From assembly GCA_030674185.1 (NCBI GenBank), contig JAPXFY010000023.1, forward strand, positions 10,913,286-10,925,785: DNA of 12,500 nt, read 5' to 3'. The notes beneath the pieces were generated by a model that was given only the letters and a program-made list of their open reading frames with translations, ran no database searches and was not told the DNA's origin. Both the position numbers and the translations under genes were made by a program. The DNA comes from Monoplex corrugatus (lineage: Eukaryota; Mollusca; Gastropoda; Littorinimorpha; Ranellidae). Positions 1-9,278 of the stretch are shown here, one piece after another (the stretch's first letter is position 1; every line of letters begins with the position of its first letter).

Positions 1-129
1 TCTATCTCTCTATAAAGAAATTCATTTATTCAAATGTTCATGGAAAGAAGCTGGCATGCTAAGCCACTGTAGTGTACGTATTTGCAGATTCATTTAAAAG
101 TCCTCACTAGAGTAACTTGATACTGAAGT

Positions 130-511
130 TTGACAGGAGTAATCACAGATTGAGGCAGCCGAGATGTGGTTTCTAAGAAGATTGTTGGGAGTTCCATGGA
201 CAGCAAAGAAAACAAACGAGACAGTCTTGATGGAGGCAGACTCAAGTAGATCACTACATAAGGAAGATTAGGAAAAGACAGGAACATTTATGGCCATTTT
301 ATGAGGAAGGGGGATTTAGGCACCTGGTCACAACGGAAAGCTGGAGGGAAAGAGAGCACCAGGTAGACACAGGGAGAAAATGCTAGACGGACTTGCGGAG
401 TGGCTGAAGACGAGGAAGGTGGAGGAGATGCTTGGAGCAACAAGAGATAGAGACAGATGGAAGTTCATGATCGCCAACGCCATGCGGCAAGGCACCTGAT
501 GATGATGATGA
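130..511 (+). mobile_element. LINE ORF2 C-terminal tail, copy A (decayed)
   Basis: This is the 3' end of a non-LTR retrotransposon endonuclease/reverse-transcriptase ORF. From about 146 one frame reads IEAAEMWFLRRLLGVPWTAKK, the segment that normally follows the RT domain in this LINE group. The frame then breaks: a TAG near 270 and indels at about 275-345 spread the later motifs (RKIRKRQ, HLVTTGKLEG, LDGLAEWL, ATRDRDRW) over different frames. The last codons and stop (497-499) run into a TGATGATGATGATGA tail ending at 511. It is near-identical at base level to copies at 1010-1338 (-) and 11702-11909 (+). It extends further 5' than either, but its left boundary is uncertain and I found no target-site duplication. 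The RT and endonuclease domains are absent, so it cannot be active. The LINE clade is not certain from this tail. Confidence 0.75.
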
Positions 512-1000
512 ATAAGACTAGCAAACCTTGGAAATGAAAATGAAAAAAAAGTTATCTTTTAAATGCAAAGTTCATTTTGACTGATATGTATGCCCGCTGA
601 GTGGGTGGGGTGGGTGTATGGATGGAGTGAAACACACTAACAGTCCAATGAGATATTAAATCTAATCACATGGAATACTTTGAATATGATTATAAAACTG
701 TGTTTAATTTGATCTGTCATTCTAACATATATAAAAGCAGTTGGATTCTGTCAAACTGTTCTGTTTATGCTGCATCCAAAAATGTAAAATCCCAGCTCAT
801 TATTACATATCATGTGACACAGTATCTTTCATCAAATGACAAAAAACAACAGATTGTTAAAGTTCACGGAAAACATTACCTTTGGTGCTCCAGATGTCAG
901 CTGCAAATTCGGAAATCACACACAAGAACAAACCTTTTCTTAAATCATTATGATTTTTCCAATCAGTTTTTAGAAGCAATGGGAAACCTGACACAGGACG
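512..1000. other. AT-rich stretch with no recognised gene
   Basis: Between LINE tail copies A and B lies AT-rich DNA. A 155-codon + strand frame starts at 670, but its last third is antisense to LINE copy B and its first part shows no family motif. I see no RNA gene or convincing splice-site pair here. Confidence 0.5.
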
Positions 1001-1009
1001 TAAAGACTT
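1001..1009. repeat. Target-site duplication, left copy, of LINE tail B
   Basis: The nonamer TAAAGACTT sits directly beside the TCA-rich 3' tail of LINE copy B (which is on the minus strand) and recurs at 1339-1347, exactly where the LINE homology ends. A direct repeat at both edges is the signature of target-primed reverse transcription. Confidence 0.65.
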
Positions 1010-1338
1010 CATCATCGTCATCAGGTGCCTTGCCGAATGGCGTTGGCGATTATGGACTTCCATCTGTCTTTATCTCTCGTTGCCTCAACCATCTCTTCCA
1101 CCCTCTTTGTCCCCAGCCACTCTGCAAGTCCGTCTAGTATCTTCTCCCTGGGTCTACCTGGTGCTCTCTTTCCCTCCAGCTTTCCCGTTGTGACCAGGTG
1201 TTCCAGTTCCCCTTTCCTCATAAAATGGCCTATAAATGTTGCCTGTCTTTTCCTAATCTTCCTTATGAATGATCTATTTGTGTCTGCCTCCATCAAGGCT
1301 ATCTCGTTTGTTTTCTTTGCTGTCCATGGAACTCTCTC
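1010..1338 (-). mobile_element. LINE ORF2 C-terminal tail, copy B (5'-truncated)
   Basis: This 5'-truncated LINE insertion lies on the minus strand. Reading from about 1338 down to the stop at 1021-1023, the frame is fully open. It starts at VPWTAKKTNE and carries IRKIRKRQATFIGHFMRK, LEHLVTTGKLEGKRAPGRPR, LDGLAEWL and ATRDKDRWKSIIANAIRQGT. This is the basic tail after the RT domain of invertebrate endonuclease/RT LINEs, with no catalytic domain. The stop TGA begins an imperfect (TGA)n tail (reverse complement of 1010-1023) that includes one TGACGA variant. It is flanked by TAAAGACTT at 1001-1009 and 1339-1347. The uninterrupted frame, unlike copy A, suggests a younger insertion. The frame extends to an ATG at 1389 only through flanking host DNA, so no start codon belongs to the element. 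Confidence 0.8.
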
Positions 1339-1347
1339 TAAAGACTT
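1339..1347. repeat. Target-site duplication, right copy, of LINE tail B
   Basis: Second TAAAGACTT, matching 1001-1009. It marks the 5' truncation point of the minus-strand LINE insertion, just upstream of the VPWTAKK codons. Confidence 0.65.
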
Positions 1348-3300
1348 AAGATGGACATTTAATTTGATATAAATCATCTGTCGGATCATTCTTGTGTTAT
1401 TTGAAAAGAAAATATAAAACTTTACCAGTTGTGTTACTAGTCATAATCCCCATCATGCCTACAGAGGAATCATTAAAACTGATTCTGGTCCTGCTGTTAT
1501 AAAATGCTGAAGCTTCTTGAAATATTCTAACAGCAAATCACCAAAATCAATACAAAACAAAACAAAAAATGTGTAAATTAGTCTTCTGTAACTGTTCAAA
1601 TTCTAAATTTTTAAGTTATTACCGTTGGCATTATCATAAAGAAGATCATTACGTCACAAGAAATGATAATCTCTATGATCTTCTGATCACTGTTATCTTC
1701 TTCACATGAAACATAAATCTCAGATACAGTTTTGGACATATTCTTATGCAGGTCATTGGTGATGGCGGAATTGCTGGAAATTTGACTGAAGTGAAGGAAA
1801 ACAAAGCCCCAACAGCTTTTCTGTGAAAAACATTTGTGACGATCAGCACATTGAGTTCAGCAAAGCATCGGGCATCTCTTCAAGGCAAATAATTCTTCAC
1901 CACAGCAATAATCGAAAGAGTTTATCATTACAGGTTGGTTAACTGTGATACCAGTGTCAGTTGTGATGTCCAAGACAGGGTGGACATGATTAAAACATGA
2001 ACTTCTTTTCTCCTGTCTGACATTGTCTGCTCTTAGTTTCATTTTTGGGGAAGAACACGTGATCTGGTAAAGAGCTACAAAGTGTAAACCATTTCAGCTT
2101 GCATAGTGCGTTAAATTTCTGCCACCAAAATGTCAGTTATGATGATCAGATACGGAAACTGTGCACAGAAGATTTGTTCCAATTTTTAAAATTATGTTTA
2201 CCCAACTTCTTAATCAACAGGTTCACTGTGTCAGTGACACACTTTGATTTAATGAAATGAAAATGTTGAAAGCAGTGGTGTTTAAGTTTGACAACAAGTC
2301 TCCCAGACATGACAAATCAAGTTTGAACAAGTTCATTTTTGGATTCGAATTTAACCAAAAAGGTATGCGCATGCTCTGGGAAAAATATGTGGCAAACATA
2401 TAATTTATCATTTCACACATTCCAGGTTACGTCCCAACTTTGCAACAGCTGTTGGTATTAACAACAAAATCTGACATATCTTCCTGATATTGTAGCAGTT
2501 ACCTCTTTATGATATATGCTGTTTAAACAAAACTACACCCAAACAAAGAAAATTACTTCTGGATAGCTCAGTGCTCAAATGAAACACACAAGGGTATGTC
2601 ATCACGACGTTTTGTCACTGGCTCATATATACACACATATATTCTGCATATATTAAAAAAACAAAATTTTGATATTTAACCTATCTAATTTTATGCAACT
2701 AACAAGACAGAAAAAAACTCTACAATCCGATGCTCCTTTTGCATTTAAGAAGAATAAAATCAAAGGTTCGGGTTGGAGAGATTAGAGAGGCACACTGTCG
2801 GGTTTCAAATTTCAAAGGGTTTGTGTTATTAAACTGTAAACATTTCATTCTGTCTTTCAATGAATCAGGAGTGGGAACTGCTGAAAAAAAAGAAATCTGT
2901 GGGAGATCTGGAACAAGCTCCCCAAGAAAAAAATTCTGGGTTTACAATGTGTGAAATCTGAAGCATTTTCTAGCATCAAATCAAACATCCAGAGTGCTTC
3001 CAAAAGGTATTTTCTGCACTATCTTATTTTGATACAAGCACTTAAATCACAAATGTGTGTTTTTACTCATTGTCATCATACTATTCTTTGAAAAAAACAG
3101 AAGCTGGGTATAGATTTGGTGAGGAAAACAGTCCATATAATAAATGAACTGATTCTTTCTGCCCCGGAAATCCGCACGTCTGAGGTGAATTCTCACCCCC
3201 TGAGGAATAAGTGCATGGAAAATGTCAGCTAACCACAGCCCAACCTGGTCCACAGAATCTGCTCCCATTGGTTGTATGTGTTTTAGTGTTAGATATCATA
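1348..3300. other. About 2 kb AT-rich unique DNA, no supported gene
   Basis: I find no gene with family identity here. Small open frames exist (minus 1857-2042, plus 2058-2260, plus 2257-2403, minus 2223-2420, plus 2730-2954, minus 3047-3268), but none shows a recognisable motif, a start context with a plausible upstream signal, or clean exon borders, and frames of this length are expected by chance in AT-rich sequence. The tract has short A-rich runs (about 1550-1570, 2655-2665) and a weak AT/CA-rich patch near 2625-2650. It may be intron or intergenic DNA. Confidence 0.5.
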
Positions 3301-3329
3301 AATACAATACATCATCATCAATCACAAAA

Positions 3330-3468
3330 CACCAGATACTCAGGGTCCAGAGTCAGAGGAAGGCCACAGCAGTCTTGGATAGATGAAAAGGCAGACGCTC
3401 TTCACATCTGCAATATGACTGCGTCAGGCGTCCCCACTAGCTGCAGACCGCCAGCGTCATCTACTCAC
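3330..3468 (+). mobile_element. LINE ORF2 C-terminal fragment, probably a second family
   Basis: One frame reads RVRGRPQQSWIDE, matching the GRPxxxWxD signature found after the RT domain in many LINE ORF2 proteins. About 75 bases later a different frame reads LAADRQRH (about 3438-3461), like the A-DRxxW segment that normally follows. The shift between frames, and the short distance between the motifs, indicate indels. It is on the + strand, opposite to the RT fragment it abuts at about 3468-3472, and it lacks the KLEGKRAPGRP tail of copies A to C, so it is probably a different family. No catalytic domain remains. The call rests on short motifs only. Confidence 0.5.
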
Positions 3469-3471
3469 TAG

Positions 3472-4203
3472 ATTTCTCATGTTTTCGCTGTATAGTGAAA
3501 ACAGATCTGGTGACAAAACACAACCCTGTCTGACTCCTCTTTTGATGTTTTGGAGAAAGCTTATATTGTTTTCTATTCTCATTGCAGCTGTTTGTTCCCA
3601 GTACATATTCCTGATTATTCGTAGTTTTTTTCCATCAACATTGAGTGTCTCCAGTTGGTTGATCAATTCTTCATGTCGTACCTGATCGAAGCCTTGGTAT
3701 AATCAACAAAGCATAAATACAAAATTAATCCTTATTCATCTCAATTGACCTCTCTATGATAGTTCTTAGGATGTATATGGCATTAATAGTTCCTTTCCCT
3801 TCCACAAATCCCGCTGTTCTTCTGCTATTTCTCTTTTGATTCTATTCCTTGTCCTCATCATGATTATTCTTAACAGGATTTTTCTTACATGACTCATCAA
3901 ACTGATTGTGCGATGGAGTTCGCATTCTATAGCCCCTGTCTTCTTTGGAAGTGCAATGAAAATTGATTTTGACACATCTTTGGGGATTTTTCCAGTGTCA
4001 TACATTTCATTTAGGAGGACTGTTATTTTCTCTATGCCAAATTCCTCCAGGGCTTCAATCATCTCTGTAGTAATGTTGTCTGGTCCTGGGGCTTTTCCTG
4101 GTTTCATCTTTTTCAGTGCTGCTCTAACTTCATCTTTCATTATGGGTGGTCCTTCAAAGTTCTTTTTTATAATGGAGGTAGACTGCTATATTGAAATATA
4201 TTC
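3472..4203 (-). pseudogene. LINE reverse transcriptase fragment, frameshifted and truncated
   Basis: Reading the minus strand from about 4203, the segment begins with PPIMKDEVRAAL and carries KAPGPDNI (4072-4095), the conserved N-terminal RT motif, then IFIALPKK and HRTISLMSHVRKILLRII. The frame shifts near 3800-3810 (the GKGT region) and again near 3730. Motif A (a VDYTKAFD-type block holding a catalytic Asp) is disrupted by a missing base at about 3686-3692. The next frame (3666-3475) reads LRIIRNMYWEQTAAM and GVRQGCVLSPDLF (3499-3537), which is RT motif B. Homology stops at about 3472, before the YADD motif C, and no endonuclease lies upstream. It is therefore a dead fragment of an endonuclease/RT LINE, plausibly the same broad family as tails A to C. 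The far end meets the minisatellite at about 4205. Confidence 0.85.
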
Positions 4204-5008
4204 TTGCTCCTCCTCACGCTTCTCCGTTTGGTTCAGCCACACCAGGGAAATGGGAGGGACATGTGAGGGACGATTCCAATTGCGGGATTCATTCCACTGA
4301 TTCCCACCAAAGTTCACTCCAACTGGTTCCTCCCAAATTCCCCCTTCCCCATTGTTTCCCCCAACCTGAGTCCATCCCTTTGGTTCTCTCCCATATCTCC
4401 ATCTCACCACCGTTCCCCCTGAAGTTCTCTGAGCGTCTCTCCTCAAATTTCCTCTCAGTGCCCCCACTCCCCAAGATCTAGCCCAGAGTTCCCTGTCTTA
4501 TTAAGTAAACTCCGTCCCCCGCACGACTCCCCTTCATTGGTTATCTTCTCCTGAAGTTCCCTTTTCCAAGTTCCCTTGTCTATAAATTCCTCCAGTGTTT
4601 CGTCCCTTTGTTCTTCTTGCCCTGTAATTCCTTCCCCTTGGTTCTCCTTGAAGTTCCTTCCAACTTATCATCTCTTTCCACCCCAAAATTACATCCCATT
4701 TATCCCTCTGGTTCTCTCCCAAATTCCCCTCACTCCCCCACTCCCTCCGACACACTACCCTTGTTTTCATTCCTCTTAAAATCCTTCCCTCTTGGTCCAC
4801 TTCCTTCCTGTTTTGTGCTCCGCCTTTTACTTTCTTTATTACCTCCACCTACAGTTCTCTCCCATCGTGTCCTCCACCGTGAGTTCCTCCCTTTTGTTTT
4901 CCTCACCCAGAATTCCCTTCCTTTGGTGCTCTCCGTAGTGTCCACTCCAAAGTTATAGTTTGCCTTTCTGCGTTACTTCCTGAAGTTCCCATCTATTTGT
5001 AACCCTCT

Positions 5009-5046
5009 CAAAAAAATATTTAAAAAAAAGAAAAAGAAAAAAAGAA
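5009..5046. repeat. A-rich island inside the minisatellite
   Basis: A run of A with scattered G and T (AAAAAAATATTTAAAAAAAAG, then AAAAAG and AAAAAAAG runs) interrupts a tract otherwise poor in A. It could be the remnant of a poly(A) tail from an inserted retroelement, but no element body is recognisable next to it. Confidence 0.5.
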
Positions 5047-5541
5047 CCTTACCTCCGTTGTTCCTTCCCATTTGGATATTTCCTCCCCTAAAAGTTCCCT
5101 GGAAGAGCCTTTGCCTTGTCCTCCCTGCCTGACGTTCTCTCCCCTTGTTTCCCCTTGAATTTCCCTCTCACTTGTCCCCTTCCTACTCCATTACTTCTCC
5201 CAGATTTCCTTCTGCCAACTTTTCCTCCAAGTTCCTCTTTTTGTTTTTCCTTTTAATCGCCACACCCTTTGTCCCCATTCTCAGAGTTTTGACTTTTTTC
5301 CCCCCACCCAAATGTCCCTTTATTTGTTTCACCCTATTTAGAGTTCCCTCCTTTTGTTTACCCCCATCCAGAGTTCCCTCCTGTTCCCCCACCCAGAGTT
5401 CCTTTCCTCTGTTCCCCTCCCTAGCTGGAGTTCCCTCCCTCTGTTTCCCTCTTCAACAAGAGTTCTTTTCCTTTATTTTCCTCCTCAACCAGAGTTCTCT
5501 CCCACTGTTTCATCTCCACATGGAGTTCCCGCCTTTTCTCT

Positions 5542-5553
5542 CCCCCCCCCCCC
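5542..5553. repeat. Poly-C run (C12)
   Basis: Twelve consecutive C within the minisatellite spacer. Similar runs occur at 5735-5748 (C14) and 5806-5818 (C13), with a further run near 6087-6097. Confidence 0.9.
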
Positions 5554-5696
5554 TCATCGAAGGACCTTCTATCCCCCCCACCCGGAGTTCGCTCTGTCCG
5601 TTTCCCCCACCCCACCTCACCCAGAGTTCCTTCATTCTATTTCCCTCACCCGGAATTCCCTCCCTCTGTTTCCCCCAACCAGAGTTCCCCTACCTC

Positions 5697-5834
5697 TGTT
5701 CTCCACCCCCATCCAGAGTTATATCCCTCTGTTACCCCCCCCCCCCCCTGGAGTTCCCTGCCTGTGTTCTCCACCCCCATCCAGAGTTATATCCCTCTGT
5801 TACCACCCCCCCCCCCCCTGGAGTTCCCTGCCTG
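5697..5834. repeat. 68/70-base tandem duplication in the minisatellite
   Basis: Copy 1 (5697-5764) and copy 2 (5765-5834) start with TGTTCTCCACCCCCATCC and share GAGTTATATCCCTCTGTTA, a poly-C run and TGGAGTTCCCTGCC. They differ essentially only at the poly-C run (C14 against CCA plus C13). Each copy holds two core-like units, so this is a recent duplication of a two-unit block. Confidence 0.9.
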
Positions 5835-6766
5835 TGTTCTCCCACTCAGAGTTCCCACCTGGAGTTCCCGTCCTCTGTTTCCCGCCGGAGTTCCCTGCCT
5901 GTTTCTTCCCTACCAGATATCCAACCATCTGTTACCGCCCCAGAGTTCCCTCCACCTGTTACCACCACCACCCACCTCGCATTCCCTCCGTTTCTTTCTC
6001 ACCGGGTGTTCCCTCCCTCTGTTCCACCCCACACCTGGAAGTCCCTCTCTCTGTTCCCCCACAGAGCTTCCTCTCTCCGTTTCCCTCCCCCCCCCCCGAT
6101 TTCCTCACCCTGTTCCCCCCTCCTGAGTTCCCGCCCTGTTTTCCCTATTCAGAGTTCCCTCTCCTTGTTTCTCCCCAACCTGGAGTTCCATCCTTCTGTC
6201 CCTCCTGGAGTTCTCTCCCTCTGTCCCCCCCCTCCCCCGAGTGTCCTCCCTCTCTTCTCCTCGAGTTCCCTCCCTCTGTTCCCTGCACCCCCTGGAGTTC
6301 CCTCCCTCTTCTCCCCACACACTGAACCCCCGAGTTCACTGCCTCTGTTCTTCTTCACTCGGTAGTTCTCTTCCTCTTTTCTACTCCCCGGAGTTCCCTC
6401 CCTCTGTTCTACCCCTGGAGTTCCCTCCCTCTCTTTACCCCCATGGAGTTCCCTCCCTCTTCTACCCCCTGGAGTTCCCTCCCTCTGTTCTACACTCCCT
6501 CGAGTTCAATCCCTCTGTTCATCCCCCTGGAATTTCTTCCCTCTGTTCTCCACACCTCCCCACCCAGAGTTCCCTTCCAGTGTTCCCTCCATCTGGAGTT
6601 CCCTTCTTCTGTCACACTCCTGGAGTTCTCTCCCTGTGTTCCCCCACCTGGAGTTCCTGCCCTATGTTACCCCACATAGTTCCCTCCCTCTATTTCTTCG
6701 CCACCCAGATTTCCCTCCATTTGTCACCACCTCGGAGTTCTCTCAATCTGCTCCTCCCATCCAGAG

Positions 6767-6841
6767 TTCCCTCCCTCTGTTTCTTCTTCACCAGGAGTTC
6801 CCTCCCTCTGTTTCTTCTTCACCAGGAGTTCCCTCCCTCTG
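6767..6841. repeat. 31-base perfect tandem units at the right of the minisatellite
   Basis: TTCCCTCCCTCTGTTTCTTC followed by TTCACCAGGAG starts at 6767 and repeats exactly at 6798. A third unit starts at 6829 and diverges after TCTGT. These are the most homogeneous units of the minisatellite, showing recent local expansion near its border with the next array. Confidence 0.9.
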
Positions 6842-7545
6842 TCTCTCCCCCCCCTCCAACACACACACTTGGAATTGCCTCTCTCTGTTCCCCCACGGAG
6901 TTCATTCTCGTTGTCATTCTTCTCGTTGTCGTTGTTGTTCTTCTCCTTGTTGTTCTTCTCGTTGTTGTTGTTCTTCTCGTTGTCGTTGTTGTTCTTCTCC
7001 TTGTTCTTCTCGTTGTTGTTGTTCTTCTCGTTGTCGTTGTTCTTCTCGTTGTCGTTGTTGTTCTTCTCGTTGTCGTTGTTCTTCTCGTTGTCGTTGTTAT
7101 TCTTTTCCTCGTTGACGTCGTCTCGTCGTTGTTCTTCTCGTTGTTGTCCTTGTTCTTCTCCTTGTTTGTTCTTCTCGTTGTCGTATTTGTTCTTCTCATT
7201 GTTGTCGTTATCGTTCTTCTCGGTGTCGTTATTCTTCTCGTTGTCGTGGTCGTATTCCTCGTTGTTTTCGTTGTCGTTCTCGTTGTTGTTGTTGTTCTCG
7301 TTGTTGTTCTCGTTGTTGTTGTTCTCGTTCTTGTTGTTCTCGTTCTTGTTGTTTTCGTTCTTGTTGTTTTCGTTGTTGTTGTTCTCGTTGTTGTTCTCGT
7401 TGTTCTTCTCGTCGTGGTCGTTATTCTTCTCGTCGTCGTCGTTGTGGTTTTTCTCGACATTGTCGTTGTTGTTGTTCTCCTCGTCGTCGTTCTCGTCGTC
7501 GTCATTAATGTAATTCTCGTTGTCGTCGTTGTTCTCGTTGTCGTC

Positions 7546-7650
7546 GTAGTTGTTATTCTCGTTGTTTTCGTTGTCGTTCTTCTCGTTGTTTTCGTTGTCG
7601 TTCTTCTCGTTGTTTTCGTTGTCGTTCTTCTCGTTGTTTTCGTTGTCGTT
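7546..7650. repeat. 24-base subrepeat block
   Basis: About four successive units of GTTGTTTTCGTTGTCG plus TTCTTCTC, a variant of the array unit with GTT TTC in place of GTT GTC. The units are nearly identical, indicating local homogenisation. Confidence 0.8.
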
Positions 7651-7660
7651 GTTGTTGTTC

Positions 7661-7786
7661 TCGTCATTGTTGTTGTTCTCGTTGTCATTGTTGTTGTTGT
7701 TCTCGTTATCGTTGTTGTTGTTCTCGTCATTGTTGTTGTTCTCGTTGTCATTGTTGTTGTTGTTCTCGTTATCGTTGTTGTTGTTC
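7661..7786. repeat. 63-base higher-order repeat
   Basis: TCGTCATTG recurs at 7661 and 7724, and a diverged TCGTCACTG at 7787, giving a period of exactly 63 bases. Each 63-base block contains one TCGTCATT, one TCGTTGTCATT and one TCGTTATCG subunit in the same order, so it is a higher-order unit amplified as a whole. Confidence 0.85.
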
Positions 7787-9062
7787 TCGTCACTGTTGTT
7801 GTTCTCGTCGTCGTTCTCTTCGTCGTCATTGTTCTTCTCGTCGTCGTCGTTGTTGTTCTTGTTGTCGTCATTGTTGTTCTTGTTGACGTCGTTGTTGTTC
7901 TTCTCGTTGTCGTCGTTGTTGTTCTTCTCGTTGTTGTTCTTGTTGTTCTCCTCGTTGTCATCGTCCTTGTTGTTGTTCTCGTTGTCATCGTTGTTGTTCT
8001 CGTTGTTGTTCTTGTTCTTCTCGTTGTCGTCGTTATTCTTCTCGTTGTCATCGTTGATTTCTCGTCGTCGTTGTCGTACTTCTCGTTGTCGTCGTTGTTC
8101 TTGTCGTTGTCGTCGTTGATGTTCTCGTCGTCGTCCTTGATGTTCATCTCGTTGTCGTCGTTGTTGTTGTCGTTGTCGGCGTTGTTCTTTTCGTTGTCGT
8201 CCTTGTAGTTTTCGTTGTCGTCGTTCTTGTTCTTCTCGTTGTCGTCGTTGTTGCTTTTCTCGTAGTCGTCGTTGATATTCTTGTCGTTGTCGTCGTTGTT
8301 CTTATCGTCGTCGTCGTTATTGTTCTTCTCGTTGTCGTCGTCGATCTCGTTGTCATTGTTCTTCTCGTTGTCGTCGTTGTTGTTCTTCTCGTTGTCGTCG
8401 TCGTTGTTCTTCTCGTTGTCGTCGCCGTAGTTCTTCTCGTTGTTGTCGCCGTAGTTCTTTCTCGTTGTCGTCGTTCTCGTCGTCGTCCCTTGTTTTTTTT
8501 CTCGTTGTTGTCGTCGTTGTTCTCGTTGTCGTCGTGGTTGTTCTTCTCGTTGTCGTCGTTGTTGTTCTTCTCGTTGTCGTCATTCTCGTTGTCGTCGTTG
8601 TTGTTCTTCTCGTTGTTGTCGTCGTTGTTCTCGTTGTCGTCGTTGTTGTTCTTCTCGTTGTTGTCGTCGCTCTTCTCGTTGTCGTCGTTGTTGTTCTTCT
8701 CGTTGTTGTCGTCGTTCTTCTCGTTGTCGTCGTTGTTGTTCTTCTCGTTGTCGTAGTTGTTGTTCTTCTCGTTGTCGTCGTTGTTGTTCTTCTCGTTGTT
8801 GTCGTCGTTCTTCTCGTTGTCGTCGTTCTTCTCGTTGTTGTCGTCGTTCTTCTCGTTGTCGTCGTTGTTGTTCTTCTCGTTGTTGTCGTCGTTCTTCTCG
8901 TTGTCGTCGCCGTTGTTCTTCTCGTTGTCGTCGTTGTTGTTCTTCTCGTTGTTGTCGTCGTTCTTCTCGTTGTTGTCGTCGTTCTTCTCGTTGTCGTCGT
9001 TCTTTTCGTTGTTGTTCTTCTTGTTGTCGTCGTTGTTGTTCTTCTCGTTGTCGTCGTTGTTG

Positions 9063-9278
9063 TTCTTCTTGTTGTCGTCGTTGTTGTTCTTCTCGTTGTC
9101 GTCGTTGTTGTTCTTCTCGTTGTCGTCGTTGTTGTTCTTCTTGTTGTCGTCGTTGTTGTTCTTCTCGTTGTCGTCGTTGTTGTTCTTCTCGTTGTCGACG
9201 TTGTTGTTCTTCTTGTTGTCGTCGTTGTTGTTCTTCTCGTTGTTGTCGTTGTTGTTCTTCTTGTTGTCGTCGTTGTTG
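9063..9278. repeat. 72-base higher-order repeat (three 24-base units)
   Basis: The variant TTCTTCTTG, with CTT where most units have CTC, starts at 9063, 9135 and 9207, exactly 72 bases apart and separated by two CTC-type 24-base units each time. This marks a three-unit block copied at least twice. Confidence 0.8.

Larger units (their letters stand above)
4206..6900. repeat. Pyrimidine-rich minisatellite, about 27-31 base unit
   Basis: The tract is 2.7 kb of tandem units with the core GAGTTCCCTCCCTCTGTTC followed by a variable C-rich spacer, usually 27-31 bases in all. From 4206 to about 5140 the units are strongly diverged, recognisable mainly by recurring AGTTCC and TCCC blocks. From about 5340 to 6900 the core is well kept. 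Unit length is not restricted to multiples of three, so reading frames change often. Proline/serine-rich frames on the + strand (for example 5145-6365) and Gly/Arg/Glu-rich frames on the minus strand are by-products of the repeat. The right edge passes abruptly into the triplet satellite at about 6901. Confidence 0.9.

Noticed and set aside
670..1137. 155-codon + strand frame
   Set aside because: Its C-terminal part is antisense to LINE copy B and the rest has no family signature.
2058..2403. Two adjacent small + strand frames (2058-2260 without a Met start near its beginning, and 2257-2403 with ATG)
   Set aside because: The composition looks protein-like, but frames of 50-65 codons are expected by chance in about 2 kb of AT-rich DNA read in six frames, and no splice sites or homology are visible.
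3110..3262. Possible tRNA-derived SINE or small exon on the minus strand (GTGGTTAGCTGACA and GAGAATTCACCTC blocks)
   Set aside because: The blocks only loosely resemble Pol III A and B boxes and no tail or target duplication was found. The overlapping 73-codon frame has no recognised motif.
5145..6365. 406-codon proline-rich + strand frame
   Set aside because: It is a translation of the GAGTTCCCTCCC minisatellite; unit lengths are not multiples of three and no signal peptide or domain is seen.
6819..8147. 442-codon minus-strand Thr/Arg frame and similar frames (8580-9464 Arg/Gln/Glu, 9824-10912 Asn/Glu/Lys)
   Set aside because: All are alternative readings of the same triplet units, with no start context, domain or frame continuity across the array.
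6241..8208. 655-codon + strand open frame (Ser/Pro-rich, then poly-Val/Leu)
   Set aside because: It runs from the minisatellite into the triplet satellite without change of style other than the repeat unit. Other frames and the opposite strand are open as well; this is stop-free repeat DNA.
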